From Marinosulfonomonas sp. (lineage in GTDB: Bacteria; Pseudomonadota; Alphaproteobacteria; Rhodobacterales; Rhodobacteraceae): a stretch of DNA of 27,541 bases. The stretch's first letter is position 1; every line of letters starts with the position of its first letter. The position numbers were made by a program, and so were the translations under genes. The stretch lies in contig JALSJL010000088.1 of the NCBI GenBank assembly GCA_026989405.1, positions 1-27,541 on the forward strand, written 5' to 3'. Positions 6,982 to 14,960 of the stretch are shown in pieces. The notes under the pieces were generated by a model. That model searched no databases. It worked only from the letters and a program-made list of their open reading frames with translations, and was not told the DNA's origin.

Positions 6982-7859
6982 GCGGGGGCCCGTCTTTGTC
7001 TTTCGCCACCGATGGTCGCCTGACCATGCGAAAGCCGTTTGGTCAGCCGGCCCAGCACGATCTCGGACAGCCGGGTCAGGCTGAGGTAAAACACCAGAAG
7101 TGCAAGAAAATACCACAAACGCCAATCGGGGTGCGGATAGGAATAGGCACTGGTCTTGGAACCGCCCAGTTCCCGGGCCCAGTAGACAATATCTTCGACC
7201 CCCAAAAGGAAAAGCAGCGGGGTGGCCTTGATCAGGATCATCCAGAGGTTGGAAAGCCCCGGCAGCGCATAGAGCCACATTTGCGGAACAAGGATGCGCC
7301 AGAAGGTCTGGCGGCGTGACATTCCGTAGGCTTCGGCGGTCTCCAGCTGATTTTTCGGAACAGCCCGCATAGCTCCGTACAGAACATTTGCGGCGAAGGC
7401 CCCGAAAACGATGGCAAATGTGAGCACCGCTATCAGAAACCCGTAGGTTTCGTGCACCCATTGTGGCGACGAGGACAGCGGCAACTTGGCCTGGGGGCAG
7501 ACGACGAAGTCATTGCCCTGCCGAACGGGCATGTCCCAGTCCGGGCATTTGATCTTGTGGCGGAGATATTCGAATGCCTGGTCCAACGCGATCACGAAAA
7601 ACAGGAAAAAGGCAATGTCCGGCACACCACGCACAATGGCGGTATAGGACTTTCCGAACCAACGAAGCGGAAGAAAGCGCGATCTGGCAGCCATTGCCCC
7701 GGCAAAACCGAACAAAAGCGCCGCGGGTGCTGTGACCAGCAAAAGGACCATCACAGTGATGAAAGAGCCATAGAACGCCATATGCTTGCCGGTTGTCAGG
7801 TAACAGGCAAGCCACTTTGCGCCATCGAGGCTGGAGGGGTCAGAGCAAAAAGAGAACAT
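6978..7859 (-). CDS. polar amino-acid ABC transporter permease (HisQ-type)
   Basis: This 293-residue permease pairs with the HisM-type subunit. TM segments are evident near residues 30-55 and 80-95 and in the C-terminal half. The EAA loop reads AMRAVPKNQLETAEAYGMSRRQ...ILVP. It is about 60 residues longer than classical HisQ. Much of the excess is a hydrophilic stretch at about residues 98-138, between RGVPDIAFFLFFVIAL and the next TM, with two Cys (105 and 121). By topology this loop should face the periplasm, where the Cys pair could form a disulfide. No ribosome site precedes ATG 7859; a large hairpin ends 6 bases upstream instead. It overlaps the next permease by 4 bases. Confidence 0.9.
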   Translation of the reverse strand: MFSFCSDPSSLDGAKWLACYLTTGKHMAFYGSFITVMVLLLVTAPAALLFGFAGAMAARSRFLPLRWFGKSYTAIVRGVPDIAFFLFFVIALDQAFEYLRHKIKCPDWDMPVRQGNDFVVCPQAKLPLSSSPQWVHETYGFLIAVLTFAIVFGAFAANVLYGAMRAVPKNQLETAEAYGMSRRQTFWRILVPQMWLYALPGLSNLWMILIKATPLLFLLGVEDIVYWARELGGSKTSAYSYPHPDWRLWYFLALLVFYLSLTRLSEIVLGRLTKRLSHGQATIGGERQRRAPA

Positions 7860-7865
7860 TTCATG

Positions 7866-7893
7866 CGGCGGGGCCGATCGGGCGGCCCCGCCG
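7866..7893 (-). terminator. strong intercistronic hairpin between binding protein and permease genes
   Basis: CGGCGGGGCCG and CGGCCCCGCCG pair perfectly over 11 bases around a 6-base loop. No T-run follows on the minus strand, so full termination is unlikely. Its location, 8 bases after the binding-protein stop and 6 before the permease ATG, fits an mRNA-stabilising and expression-stepping element like those after hisJ or malE. It also occupies the place of a ribosome site. Confidence 0.6.
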
Positions 7894-7901
7894 ATGTCAG
7901 A

Positions 7902-8633
7902 TCAGAAGGTGGCGGCGTCGTCGCCAAACCATTTCTTGATCAGTGCATTCAGCGTTCCGTCGGCCTTCATCGAGGCAATGGCCTCATCGAATTTGGCCTT
8001 CAACTCGCTATCGCTTTCGCGGATGCCCATGCCGACGCCGCCGCCAATGGAAACTTCGCTGACGATCACAAGCTCCCCATTGCTTTCATCGACGATCGGC
8101 TTGAGGAAATCTCCGTCGGCCAGCACGGCATCTGCCTCGCCATTCTTGACGGCCGCGATGGTCTCATCCGGGGTTGCGAACTCAACCAGGGTGGCGCCAC
8201 TGTCAGCCACGAAAGCGGACTGGATCGTGTTGGTCTGCGCCGCGATAACACCGCCCTTGATGTCGGCATCAGCCGACGTGGCAACGTAGTATGATGGCGA
8301 TGGCGGGATGTATTCCTGGGTGAAATCAATGACTTCGTCGCGTTCATCCGTGATCGACATGCCTGCGATGATGGTGTCGTAGTTGCCCGAGACGAGGTTC
8401 GGGATGATGGAATCCCACTCGTTTGTGACCCATTCGCAGGTCAGTTCCGCACGTTTGCACAGCTCATCGCCCAGCTCCCGTTCGAACCCGTCAACCTCAC
8501 CGCTGTCGTTGATGAAGTTGTACGGAGGGTAGGCGCCTTCCGTGCCCATGCGCACGGTTGAGCTATGGCTTGCCGCCAGAGCCATGCCCGCAGAGACTGC
8601 CAGAGCGGCAGATAGCATCAGGATCTTTTTCAT
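7902..8633 (-). CDS. periplasmic amino-acid-binding protein of the ABC importer (HisJ/ArgT-like)
   Basis: This 243-residue family 3 solute-binding protein begins with a Sec signal peptide (MKKILMLSAALAVSAGMALA, cleavage near 20/21). The mature part starts VRMGTEGAYPPYNF. It keeps amino-acid ligand features known from HisJ: Ser and Arg in MSITDERDEVIDFT for the carboxylate, an Asp in DAVLADGDFL for the alpha-amino group, and a Cys pair (59 and 66, CKRAELTC) at the place of the HisJ disulfide. I chose ATG 8633 because GGGAG lies 8 bases before it and the signal peptide starts there. The gene sits between the ATPase and the permeases, so it delivers substrate to this complex. Lysine, arginine, ornithine, histidine or a related compound is the probable ligand class. 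Confidence 0.93.
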   Translation of the reverse strand: MKKILMLSAALAVSAGMALAASHSSTVRMGTEGAYPPYNFINDSGEVDGFERELGDELCKRAELTCEWVTNEWDSIIPNLVSGNYDTIIAGMSITDERDEVIDFTQEYIPPSPSYYVATSADADIKGGVIAAQTNTIQSAFVADSGATLVEFATPDETIAAVKNGEADAVLADGDFLKPIVDESNGELVIVSEVSIGGGVGMGIRESDSELKAKFDEAIASMKADGTLNALIKKWFGDDAATF

Positions 8634-8662
8634 GTTTTCACTCCCTAGTTTCAACGCTTGGT

Positions 8663-9442
8663 TCACGCCGCAACAGTCGCGCTAAGAAACTGTTGCAGCC
8701 GTTCTGTTCCGGGCCGGACAAGAATGTCGCCTGGTGGGCCCTGTTCTTCCACCTTCCCGAGATGCAGAAACACGACATGGTCCGAAACATCTCCGGCCAG
8801 CCGCATATCGTGGGTCACAAGAATCATGGTGCGCCCTTCGGTCGCCAGGTCCTTGATCACCTTGACCACTTCCTGCTCCAACTCGGGGTCGAGGGCGGAA
8901 GTGGGTTCATCAAACAGCAATGCCTTCGGCTCCATGCACAAAGCGCGCGCGATCGCTGCGCGTTGCTGTTGGCCGCCCGATAGCTGGGCGGGCCAGGCAT
9001 CGGCCTTGTCGCCTATTCCGACCTTGTCCAGGTAGGCCCGTGCGGATTGCTCGACTTCTGCCTTGTCGCGGCCGAGCACCGTGACCGGCGCTTCCATCAC
9101 GTTTTGCAGTATCGTCATGTGCGACCAAAGATTGAACTGCTGGAAAACCATCGACAGATTGGTGCGGATGCGCGTGACCTGCTCGGGGTCGGCTGGATGC
9201 CGGCCATGGCCCGACCCGCGCCATTTGATGGGCTCGCCTTCAAACAGGATTTCGCCCTGCTGGCTGTCTTCCAGCAAATTGGCACAACGCAACAGCGTCG
9301 ATTTGCCTGAACCCGAGGATCCGATCAGCGAAACCACATGGCCGCGCGGCGCCACCAGGTCAACGCCCTTGAGCACTTCCAGTTCGCCATAGGCCTTGTG
9401 GAGATCGCGGATCTCGATGACGGGTGTCTGTGTTTCGGTCAC
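8663..9442 (-). CDS. polar amino-acid ABC transporter ATP-binding protein (HisP-type)
   Basis: The ATPase of about 259 residues carries all nucleotide-binding motifs in order: Walker A GSSGSGKST, Q-loop in MVFQQFNLW, signature LSGGQQQR, Walker B ALLFDEPTSALDPE and the H-loop in VTHDM. The VFQQFNLWSHMT and DEPTSALDPELEQEV segments are typical of polar amino-acid importers. It energises the two permeases encoded downstream. The start is uncertain. The frame is open to an ATG at 9556, but conserved sequence begins near GTG 9442 (TETQTPVIEIRDLHKAYG), and no clear ribosome site marks either. The 118-base space before it probably holds the operon promoter. Confidence 0.92.
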   Translation of the reverse strand: MTETQTPVIEIRDLHKAYGELEVLKGVDLVAPRGHVVSLIGSSGSGKSTLLRCANLLEDSQQGEILFEGEPIKWRGSGHGRHPADPEQVTRIRTNLSMVFQQFNLWSHMTILQNVMEAPVTVLGRDKAEVEQSARAYLDKVGIGDKADAWPAQLSGGQQQRAAIARALCMEPKALLFDEPTSALDPELEQEVVKVIKDLATEGRTMILVTHDMRLAGDVSDHVVFLHLGKVEEQGPPGDILVRPGTERLQQFLSATVAA

Positions 9443-9560
9443 GTGGGCAGCTTTTATTGTTGTCGGACCCGAGTAGGGCCGAATTTCCACGCAATTGCAA
9501 CGCCCAATGCGGCTTTTGGCGTCCAGAAGCGGCAATACGGTTTTTCGGCGGGGCACAATT

Positions 9561-10292
9561 TCATGATGGCTTCGGCGCAGGCATCGACAAGTAGTCGTCA
9601 GGGCTGATCGCCACGATGCCCCGCAGCCCCAGCATCTTGCGGTGATTGGGGCTCAGATGATCCACGGCCTCGCAAAAGGCCGAAAACAGTGCGGTCGCGT
9701 CGCGGCCCCTGGCGCAGATCAGCGGAAGCCCCGGTGTGGGCCGGGTTTGCCCGATGACCCTGAGATTGTTGGCAAACCCGTCGTGGGTCTGGATCAGGCG
9801 CCAACTGACCGCGTCAATCGCCGCGATATCCGCCCGGCCGGACGCGACAGCGCAGGCGCTTTCGCGATGGCTGCCGCTGATCATGGTCTTGCGAAAGGTG
9901 AACCCCAGCTGACGCGCATGCAGTTGCGGCGCGATCCAGCCCGATTGCGACAGGGTATCGTTCAGGGCAAATGTCCGTTCGGCGTAGTGCGCCAACTCGG
10001 ACATGTCATCGTGGCGGACGACAAAAACAGAGTGGTAATGGCCCGCCGGCGTGTGCGCCAGGCCATAGTCCGGCACCCCGACAAGCTGAACCTTTCCGTG
10101 CAATCTGGTTCGGTAGGGAAATCCGCAGGTTTGCGACATCAGCAGATCGGGGCTTTGCCAGACGTCCCAAACCGGCGTTGCACGATCAAGGGTTTGGGGG
10201 CCATAGCCCAGAGCCTGCCGGATGCCGGCCCAAAGCGTGTCATTGGCGGCCGCGATTTCCGGCCGGTCATACATCGGCAGAGAGGCGATCAC
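9561..10292 (-). CDS. PhnD-like phosphate/phosphonate-binding-type protein, cytoplasmic orphan
   Basis: This 243-residue protein resembles the PhnD/SsuA/transferrin-like fold: IASLPMYDRPEI at the start, a LMSQTCGFPYRT segment, FALNDTLSQSGW, the ISGSHRESACAVASGRADIAAIDAVSW hinge and a final GLRGIVAISPDDY. PhnD proteins are normally periplasmic receptors, but this one has no signal peptide and no adjacent phosphonate permease or ATPase. Its start overlaps the stop of the TerB-like gene by 4 bases (ATGA), so the two are made together. The amino-acid importer downstream has its own binding protein. Function is therefore open: a cytoplasmic ligand-sensing protein is one possibility. The fold is fairly sure, the role unknown. 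Confidence 0.75.
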   Translation of the reverse strand: MIASLPMYDRPEIAAANDTLWAGIRQALGYGPQTLDRATPVWDVWQSPDLLMSQTCGFPYRTRLHGKVQLVGVPDYGLAHTPAGHYHSVFVVRHDDMSELAHYAERTFALNDTLSQSGWIAPQLHARQLGFTFRKTMISGSHRESACAVASGRADIAAIDAVSWRLIQTHDGFANNLRVIGQTRPTPGLPLICARGRDATALFSAFCEAVDHLSPNHRKMLGLRGIVAISPDDYLSMPAPKPS

Positions 10293-10732
10293 CCCATCCG
10301 CGCCTCAACCCGCCGGCGCAGGATGTTGCTGTCGCGATCGTTGATCCCGAGAAGGTCGGCGGTCAGCCGCAACAAGGCGTTTTCCTCGCGTTCGCGCACG
10401 CCGTCGGCCAGAACGATTTCCCACAGTGCTTCAACGACGGCCGCGCGTTCATCATGGGGCACGGCTTCCTTGATGGCGCGGGTGAAACGCACGGTGTCGG
10501 GGGCTTCGGCTTCCAGCATTTCGGCTTCGCGGCGCAGGGCGTCTGCTGCGGAGGCGTCAAGATCGTAGCGGGTCGTGATGATTTTCGTGATCTGGTCGAT
10601 TTCCTCGGCCGCATAGTCCCCGTCACTACGCGCAATGCGCACAAGCAGGGCCGTCAGCGCCAGGCGCGCGTCAGTTTCGGCGAGCGGTTGTGGGGTCTGG
10701 TCGAACAGGCGCGATATCAAGTCTTTGAACAT
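10289..10732 (-). CDS. TerB-like (tellurite-resistance/DUF533-type) helical protein
   Basis: The 147-residue all-helical cytoplasmic protein contains the TerB-type acidic signatures: RIARSDGDYAAEEIDQITKII in the first half and the repeated pattern WEIVLADGVREREENALLRLTADLLGI in the second, which are the metal-ligand-like loops of this family. Despite the name, most TerB-like proteins have no shown link to tellurite, and no ter operon partners are here. The gene is translationally coupled to the PhnD-like gene (4-base overlap) and lies 58 bases downstream of pyrG on the same strand, so read-through from pyrG is possible. Family placement is good; the function is unknown. Confidence 0.75.
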   Translation of the reverse strand: MFKDLISRLFDQTPQPLAETDARLALTALLVRIARSDGDYAAEEIDQITKIITTRYDLDASAADALRREAEMLEAEAPDTVRFTRAIKEAVPHDERAAVVEALWEIVLADGVREREENALLRLTADLLGINDRDSNILRRRVEARMG

Positions 10733-10790
10733 GGGGTTCCATATAGGGCTGATGCGGGTGTTGGCATAGAGGTTTCATGCCTTGCGGCGG

Positions 10791-12434
10791 TCAGACCAGT
10801 CTAGACATGTCTTTTGCCGCACGAATGAAGTCTTCGAACAAGGGGTGCGGATCAAACGGTTTTGATTTCAGTTCGGGGTGAAACTGCACGCCGATGAACC
10901 ACGGGTGATCCTGCCATTCAACGATCTCGGGCAGACGGCCGTCCGGCGACATTCCGGAAAAGACCAGACCTTCCCTTTCAAGCTGCGCGCGATACTTGTT
11001 GTCCACTTCGTAGCGGTGGCGGTGGCGTTCTTCTATTTCGGTCGTTCCATAGATGTCAGCAACCTTTGAACCGTCTTTCAGCACTGCGGTATAGGCGCCA
11101 AGGCGCATGGTGCCGCCCTTGTCGTCGTCGACCTTGCGGTTGACGGTGGCATTGCCCTGGACCCATTCTTTCAGGTGGTAAACCACTGGCGTAAAGCGTT
11201 TTTCTCCGGACTCATGGTCAAACTCCTCGCTGCCGGCATCCGGCAGGCCGGCCAGATTGCGCGCCGCTTCGATCACCGCCATCTGCATTCCGAGACAAAT
11301 GCCAAGATAGGGGATGCCCTTTTCGCGGGCGAACTGGGCCGCCTTGATCTTGCCCTCGGTGCCACGTTCGCCGAACCCGCCGGGCACAAGGATCGCGTGG
11401 AAACGCTGAAGACGCGAAGAGGGGTCATCGCTTTCGAAAATCTCGGCGTCCACCCAGTCGACCTTTACCCGCACCCGGTTGGCCATGCCACCATGTGTCA
11501 GCGCCTCGGCGATGGATTTGTAGGCATCCTCCAACTGGGTGTATTTGCCCACGATCGCGATGCGCACTTCGCCCTCGGCGTTGTGAATGCGGTCTTCGAC
11601 CTCGACCCAGCGTGTCATGTCGGGCTGCGGGGCGTCGGAAATGCCAAAGGCGTCCAGCACCGCCTGATCCAGCCCGACCTTGTGGTAGGCCAGCGGCGCT
11701 TCGTAGATCGATTTCAGGTCGTAGGCCGGGATGACGGCTTCGGTCCGCACGTTGCAGAACAGGGCGATCTTGTCGCGTTCCTTGTCCGGTATCTTGTGCT
11801 CGGAGCGGCACACCAGCACATCGGGGGCCAACCCGATCGAGCGCAGTTCCTTGACCGAGTGCTGGGTCGGCTTGGTTTTCAGTTCGCCGGAAGCCGCGAG
11901 GTAGGGCAGCAACGTCAGATGGAGGAACACGCACTGCCCGCGCGGCTGTTCCTGTGCAAACTGGCGGATCGCCTCGAAGAACGGCAGGCCCTCGATATCG
12001 CCGACGGTGCCGCCGATCTCGCAGAGCATGAAATCGACCTCATCTTCACCGATGTGGATGAAGTCCTTGATTTCATTGGTAACGTGCGGGATGACCTGGA
12101 TCGTCTTGCCCAGGTAGTCACCCCGGCGCTCCTTTTCCAGAACGGTTGAATAGATCCGCCCGGAGGAAACGCTGTCGGTGGCCCGTGCGGCGACACCGGT
12201 AAAACGTTCGTAGTGGCCCAGGTCAAGGTCGGTTTCGGCCCCGTCATCGGTCACAAAGACTTCACCGTGTTCAAATGGACTCATCGTTCCCGGGTCAACA
12301 TTGAGGTAAGGGTCAAGTTTGCGCAGCCGCACACTGTAGCCGCGCGCTTGCAGGATTGCCCCCAGCGCGGCTGATGTCAGGCCTTTTCCAAGCGAAGATA
12401 CAACCCCGCCAGTGATGAAAATGAAACGAGCCAT
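10791..12434 (-). CDS. pyrG: CTP synthase (glutamine-hydrolysing)
   Basis: The 547-residue enzyme aminates UTP to CTP using glutamine and ATP. The N-terminal synthetase domain begins MARFIFITGGVVSSLGKGLTS with the P-loop, followed by LDPYLNVDPGTMSPFEHGEV and the IEGLPFFEAIRQ segment. The C-terminal class I glutamine amidotransferase domain contains the nucleophile in GICLGMQ and the His-Glu pair in GVQFHPELKS. I chose ATG 12434, the family start, with GGGAG about 13 bases before it; the longer open frame is upstream leader. secG lies upstream on the same strand, a pairing common in alphaproteobacteria. The length and all catalytic motifs are normal. Confidence 0.98.
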   Translation of the reverse strand: MARFIFITGGVVSSLGKGLTSAALGAILQARGYSVRLRKLDPYLNVDPGTMSPFEHGEVFVTDDGAETDLDLGHYERFTGVAARATDSVSSGRIYSTVLEKERRGDYLGKTIQVIPHVTNEIKDFIHIGEDEVDFMLCEIGGTVGDIEGLPFFEAIRQFAQEQPRGQCVFLHLTLLPYLAASGELKTKPTQHSVKELRSIGLAPDVLVCRSEHKIPDKERDKIALFCNVRTEAVIPAYDLKSIYEAPLAYHKVGLDQAVLDAFGISDAPQPDMTRWVEVEDRIHNAEGEVRIAIVGKYTQLEDAYKSIAEALTHGGMANRVRVKVDWVDAEIFESDDPSSRLQRFHAILVPGGFGERGTEGKIKAAQFAREKGIPYLGICLGMQMAVIEAARNLAGLPDAGSEEFDHESGEKRFTPVVYHLKEWVQGNATVNRKVDDDKGGTMRLGAYTAVLKDGSKVADIYGTTEIEERHRHRYEVDNKYRAQLEREGLVFSGMSPDGRLPEIVEWQDHPWFIGVQFHPELKSKPFDPHPLFEDFIRAAKDMSRLV

Positions 12435-12694
12435 GCGATGGAAGTCTCCCGCGAAAAGGTCATAAAACGCTGCGAAAAGCTGCCCGACGGACCGCCTCAT
12501 CACGGGATTTGAGAGGTAACAGATTCGCAAGTAGGGCGCAACCGGACCGCAACATGATGCGGCGCGATTTTCCGGACCGACAAGAAATTGTGCTGATGTG
12601 CTCTCGGCGCTCCCTGCGGGCGCTTCTCGAGGGATCAGGCAGGAAAGCGGTTGGCCGCCCTGTCCATGGTGCTGCCGTTCGGCGTCAGTCGGTG
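12435..12694. other. secG-pyrG intergenic region, no gene seen
   Basis: These 260 bases hold no convincing ORF and no tRNA cloverleaf on either strand; a tRNA-Leu was looked for because secG and tRNA-Leu are neighbours in some bacteria. A short direct duplication of GTCAGTCGG lies at the secG stop (around 12684-12702). The pyrG promoter and leader must lie here, but I could not pick one with confidence. Confidence 0.5.
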
Positions 12695-13048
12695 TCAGTC
12701 GGCGCGAGGTTGCTCGAGCGGGGCGTCGCCCGCGCCAGGGGGCAGAAGGTCGCTGGCATCGGGGATTGCCGGTGTTTCGATGGCCACGGGCTGTTCGCCC
12801 AGACGATCAACCACCGAGCCAGTCGCCGATTCGCGCGCAGCGAGCACCGTCAGCGTGATCGAGGTTCCGATGAACGCGATGGCAAACAGCCAGGTCAGCT
12901 TGCCCAGGGCGGTCGCCGCGGCCCGCGAAGACACCGCCCCACCGCCGCCGCCCATGCCAAGGCCGCCACCCTCGGAACGCTGCAGCAGCACAATGCCGAT
13001 CAGGCAAAGCGCGAGGATCAGGTGGATGACAAGTATGACGTTTTCCAT
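12695..13048 (-). CDS. secG: preprotein translocase subunit SecG
   Basis: The 117-residue protein has the SecG layout: a first TM helix (VILVIHLILALCLIGIVLLQ), the conserved RSEGGGLGMGGG loop, a second TM (LTWLFAIAFIGTSITLTVLA), and a variable acidic, proline-rich C-terminal tail (about residues 75-117). SecG assists SecYEG-mediated export in the inner membrane. The tail is longer than in E. coli but usual for alphaproteobacteria. It lies upstream of pyrG on the same strand. Confidence is high because of the Gly-rich motif between two helices. Confidence 0.95.
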   Translation of the reverse strand: MENVILVIHLILALCLIGIVLLQRSEGGGLGMGGGGGAVSSRAAATALGKLTWLFAIAFIGTSITLTVLAARESATGSVVDRLGEQPVAIETPAIPDASDLLPPGAGDAPLEQPRAD

Positions 13049-13125
13049 GGCGGGCCCATGCTGTTTGAACGGGCTGTATCTAGAGCCTCACAAACCTCGC
13101 CGCAACCCCTGATGCGCAAAGCGTT

Positions 13126-13521
13126 TCATTCATCGGCATCATCCACGTCATATTGGCCGGAAATTGCGCGGCGCACAAAGCTCCAGGACAGGCCAATTCC
13201 GAGAATCAGCGACAGCGCCAGGATGCCCATCCAGATATTCAGGTCGGAATTGTCCAGCGACAGCACGCCTTTATCCCACAAGACCCAAACCAGCGCAGCA
13301 AATACCGCAAGCACGAGCGCCATGCCAAACCCGCCGATCGAGCGCAGCGTTGCGCGCAGGTAAACCACATAACCGATGAACAACAACAGCCCCAAGAATA
13401 TTGCCAGAGGCAACTGTGTGCTGAAGTTGTCCACGACCCATCGGCTGAAGTTCCAGCGGGTCGGGTTGAATGTCGCGGCGATCAGGATGAAGGCAAACAT
13501 CCAACGAACCAGAAATCCCAT
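13126..13521 (-). CDS. small inner-membrane protein, DUF6524-like
   Basis: The 131-residue protein starts MGFLVRWMFAFILIAATFNPT and has four likely TM helices: about residues 5-22, 35-55, 65-83 and 95-115. It ends in a short acidic tail (DVDDADE). I recall this architecture and the N-terminal FNPTRWNF pattern as DUF6524, a family of unknown function found mainly in Rhodobacterales. ATG 13521 is preceded by AGAGG at good spacing; the longer frame upstream is non-coding. It is divergent from purA with 146 bases between, and precedes secG on the same strand. No function can be assigned. Confidence 0.8.
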   Translation of the reverse strand: MGFLVRWMFAFILIAATFNPTRWNFSRWVVDNFSTQLPLAIFLGLLLFIGYVVYLRATLRSIGGFGMALVLAVFAALVWVLWDKGVLSLDNSDLNIWMGILALSLILGIGLSWSFVRRAISGQYDVDDADE

Positions 13522-13667
13522 GCCAATACCTCTGTCAGTTGGCCTGTGGCAGATAACGCGATTGCCATATTGTCCGGTTCTGTCCGGTCCTTCAATCAAA
13601 TAGCAGTTCCATCGCGGCCAATGTGCCGCTATACGCCTTTCGGGTTTTCCGTAGTTTCGAGGTTCGA

Positions 13668-14960
13668 ATGGCCAACGTTGTCGTCGTGGGCGCCCAATGG
13701 GGCGACGAAGGAAAGGGCAAGCTGGTTGACTGGCTTTCCGAGCGCGCCGACGTGGTCGCGCGTTTTCAGGGGGGGCACAATGCCGGCCATACGCTGGTGA
13801 TCGATGGCGAGGTGTTCAAGCTGCATGCCCTGCCGTCCGGGGTGGTGCGGGGCGGCAAACTGTCGGTGATTGGCAACGGGGTGGTGCTTGATCCGTGGCA
13901 CCTGCTGGACGAGATTGACGCGATCCGGGCGCAGGGTGTGTCGATCACCCCTGAAAACCTGCTGATTGCCGAGAACACGCCGCTGATCCTGCCCATTCAC
14001 GGTGAGCTTGACCGGGCCCGCGAGGCACAGAATGCGGTTGCAAAGATCGGCACGACGGGGCGCGGGATTGGCCCGGCCTATGAAGACAAGGTCGGGCGAC
14101 GCTCGATCAGGGTGGCTGACCTCGGCGACAACGCAACGCTCGAATTGCGGCTCGACAGGGCGTTGGTTCACCACGATGCGCTGCGCAGGGGGCTCGGGCT
14201 GAAGCCGGTAGACCGGGCGGCCTTGCTGGCGGCGCTCAAGGAAATTGCGCCAAGGATACTGGAATATGCGGCGCCGGTCTGGAAAATTCTGAACGATGCC
14301 CGAAAACGCGGCAAGCGGATATTGTTCGAGGGCGCGCAAGGCGCCCTGCTCGATATCGACTTCGGGACCTATCCGTTTGTGACGTCATCAAATGTGATCG
14401 CGGGCCAGGCGGCAACCGGAACAGGGTTGGGCCCCGGCGCCATCGATTTTGTTCTGGGCATCGTCAAGGCCTATACGACGCGCGTCGGAGAGGGGCCGTT
14501 TCCAACCGAACTGGACGATGAGCATGGCCAGCGTCTGGGCGAACGCGGCCATGAATTTGGCACGACCACCGGGCGCAAGCGGCGGTGCGGCTGGTTTGAT
14601 GCGGTTCTGGTGCGCCAGACCTGCGCGACCTCGGGGGTGAACGGAATTGCGCTGACCAAACTCGACGTGCTTGACGGGTTTGACGAACTGAAGATCTGTG
14701 TCGCCTATGAACTGGATGGCAAGCGCCTTGATCATCTGCCGACGGCGGCTGATCAGCAGGCGCGCTGCGTGCCCGTCTACGAAACCATTTCCGGCTGGAG
14801 CGAAAGCACGGAAGGCGCGCGCAGCTGGGCGGACCTGCCTGCCAATGCCATCAAGTATGTGCGCCGGATCGAAGAACTGATCGACTGCCCCGCGGCGCTG
14901 GTGTCAACCTCGCCCGAGCGCGAGGACACCATTCTTGTCACAGATCCATTTGTCGACTGA
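13668..14960 (+). CDS. purA: adenylosuccinate synthetase
   Basis: The 430-residue enzyme catalyses the GTP-dependent condensation of IMP with aspartate in AMP synthesis. The start MANVVVVGAQWGDEGKGK contains the P-loop-like motif with catalytic Asp13. GGHNAGHT contains His41. IGTTGRGIGPAYEDK (IMP binding), EGAQGALLDIDFGTYPFVTSSN and TTTGRKRRCGWFD follow as in the family. ATG 13668 has GAGG before it at good spacing; the frame extends upstream without support. The stop overlaps the ATG of the DUF2842 gene by one base. Full length with all motifs. Confidence 0.98.
   Translation: MANVVVVGAQWGDEGKGKLVDWLSERADVVARFQGGHNAGHTLVIDGEVFKLHALPSGVVRGGKLSVIGNGVVLDPWHLLDEIDAIRAQGVSITPENLLIAENTPLILPIHGELDRAREAQNAVAKIGTTGRGIGPAYEDKVGRRSIRVADLGDNATLELRLDRALVHHDALRRGLGLKPVDRAALLAALKEIAPRILEYAAPVWKILNDARKRGKRILFEGAQGALLDIDFGTYPFVTSSNVIAGQAATGTGLGPGAIDFVLGIVKAYTTRVGEGPFPTELDDEHGQRLGERGHEFGTTTGRKRRCGWFDAVLVRQTCATSGVNGIALTKLDVLDGFDELKICVAYELDGKRLDHLPTAADQQARCVPVYETISGWSESTEGARSWADLPANAIKYVRRIEELIDCPAALVSTSPEREDTILVTDPFVD

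Noticed and set aside
6982..7461. N-terminal extension of the HisM-type permease to a 439-residue protein
   Set aside because: This part lies within the HisQ-type gene in another frame, has no permease similarity, and the ATGA overlap at 6978-6981 gives the natural start.
5968..8294. Long plus-strand frames (351 and 280 residues) across the transporter genes
   Set aside because: They are antisense to well-recognised permease and binding-protein genes and have composition typical of shadows.
9443..9556. Longer ATPase start at ATG 9556
   Set aside because: The extra 38 residues are unlike HisP-type proteins; this stretch more probably contains the importer promoter.
10289..10732. Tellurite-resistance operon
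   Set aside because: Only a TerB-like protein is present, with no TerA, TerC, TerD or TerE partners, so a resistance role is unsupported.
12435..12694. Possible tRNA-Leu between secG and pyrG
   Set aside because: No T-loop, anticodon stem or CCA-type end could be found on either strand.
12684..12702. Tandem repeat of GTCAGTCGG at the secG stop
   Set aside because: It has only two short copies, most likely a chance duplication without further structure.
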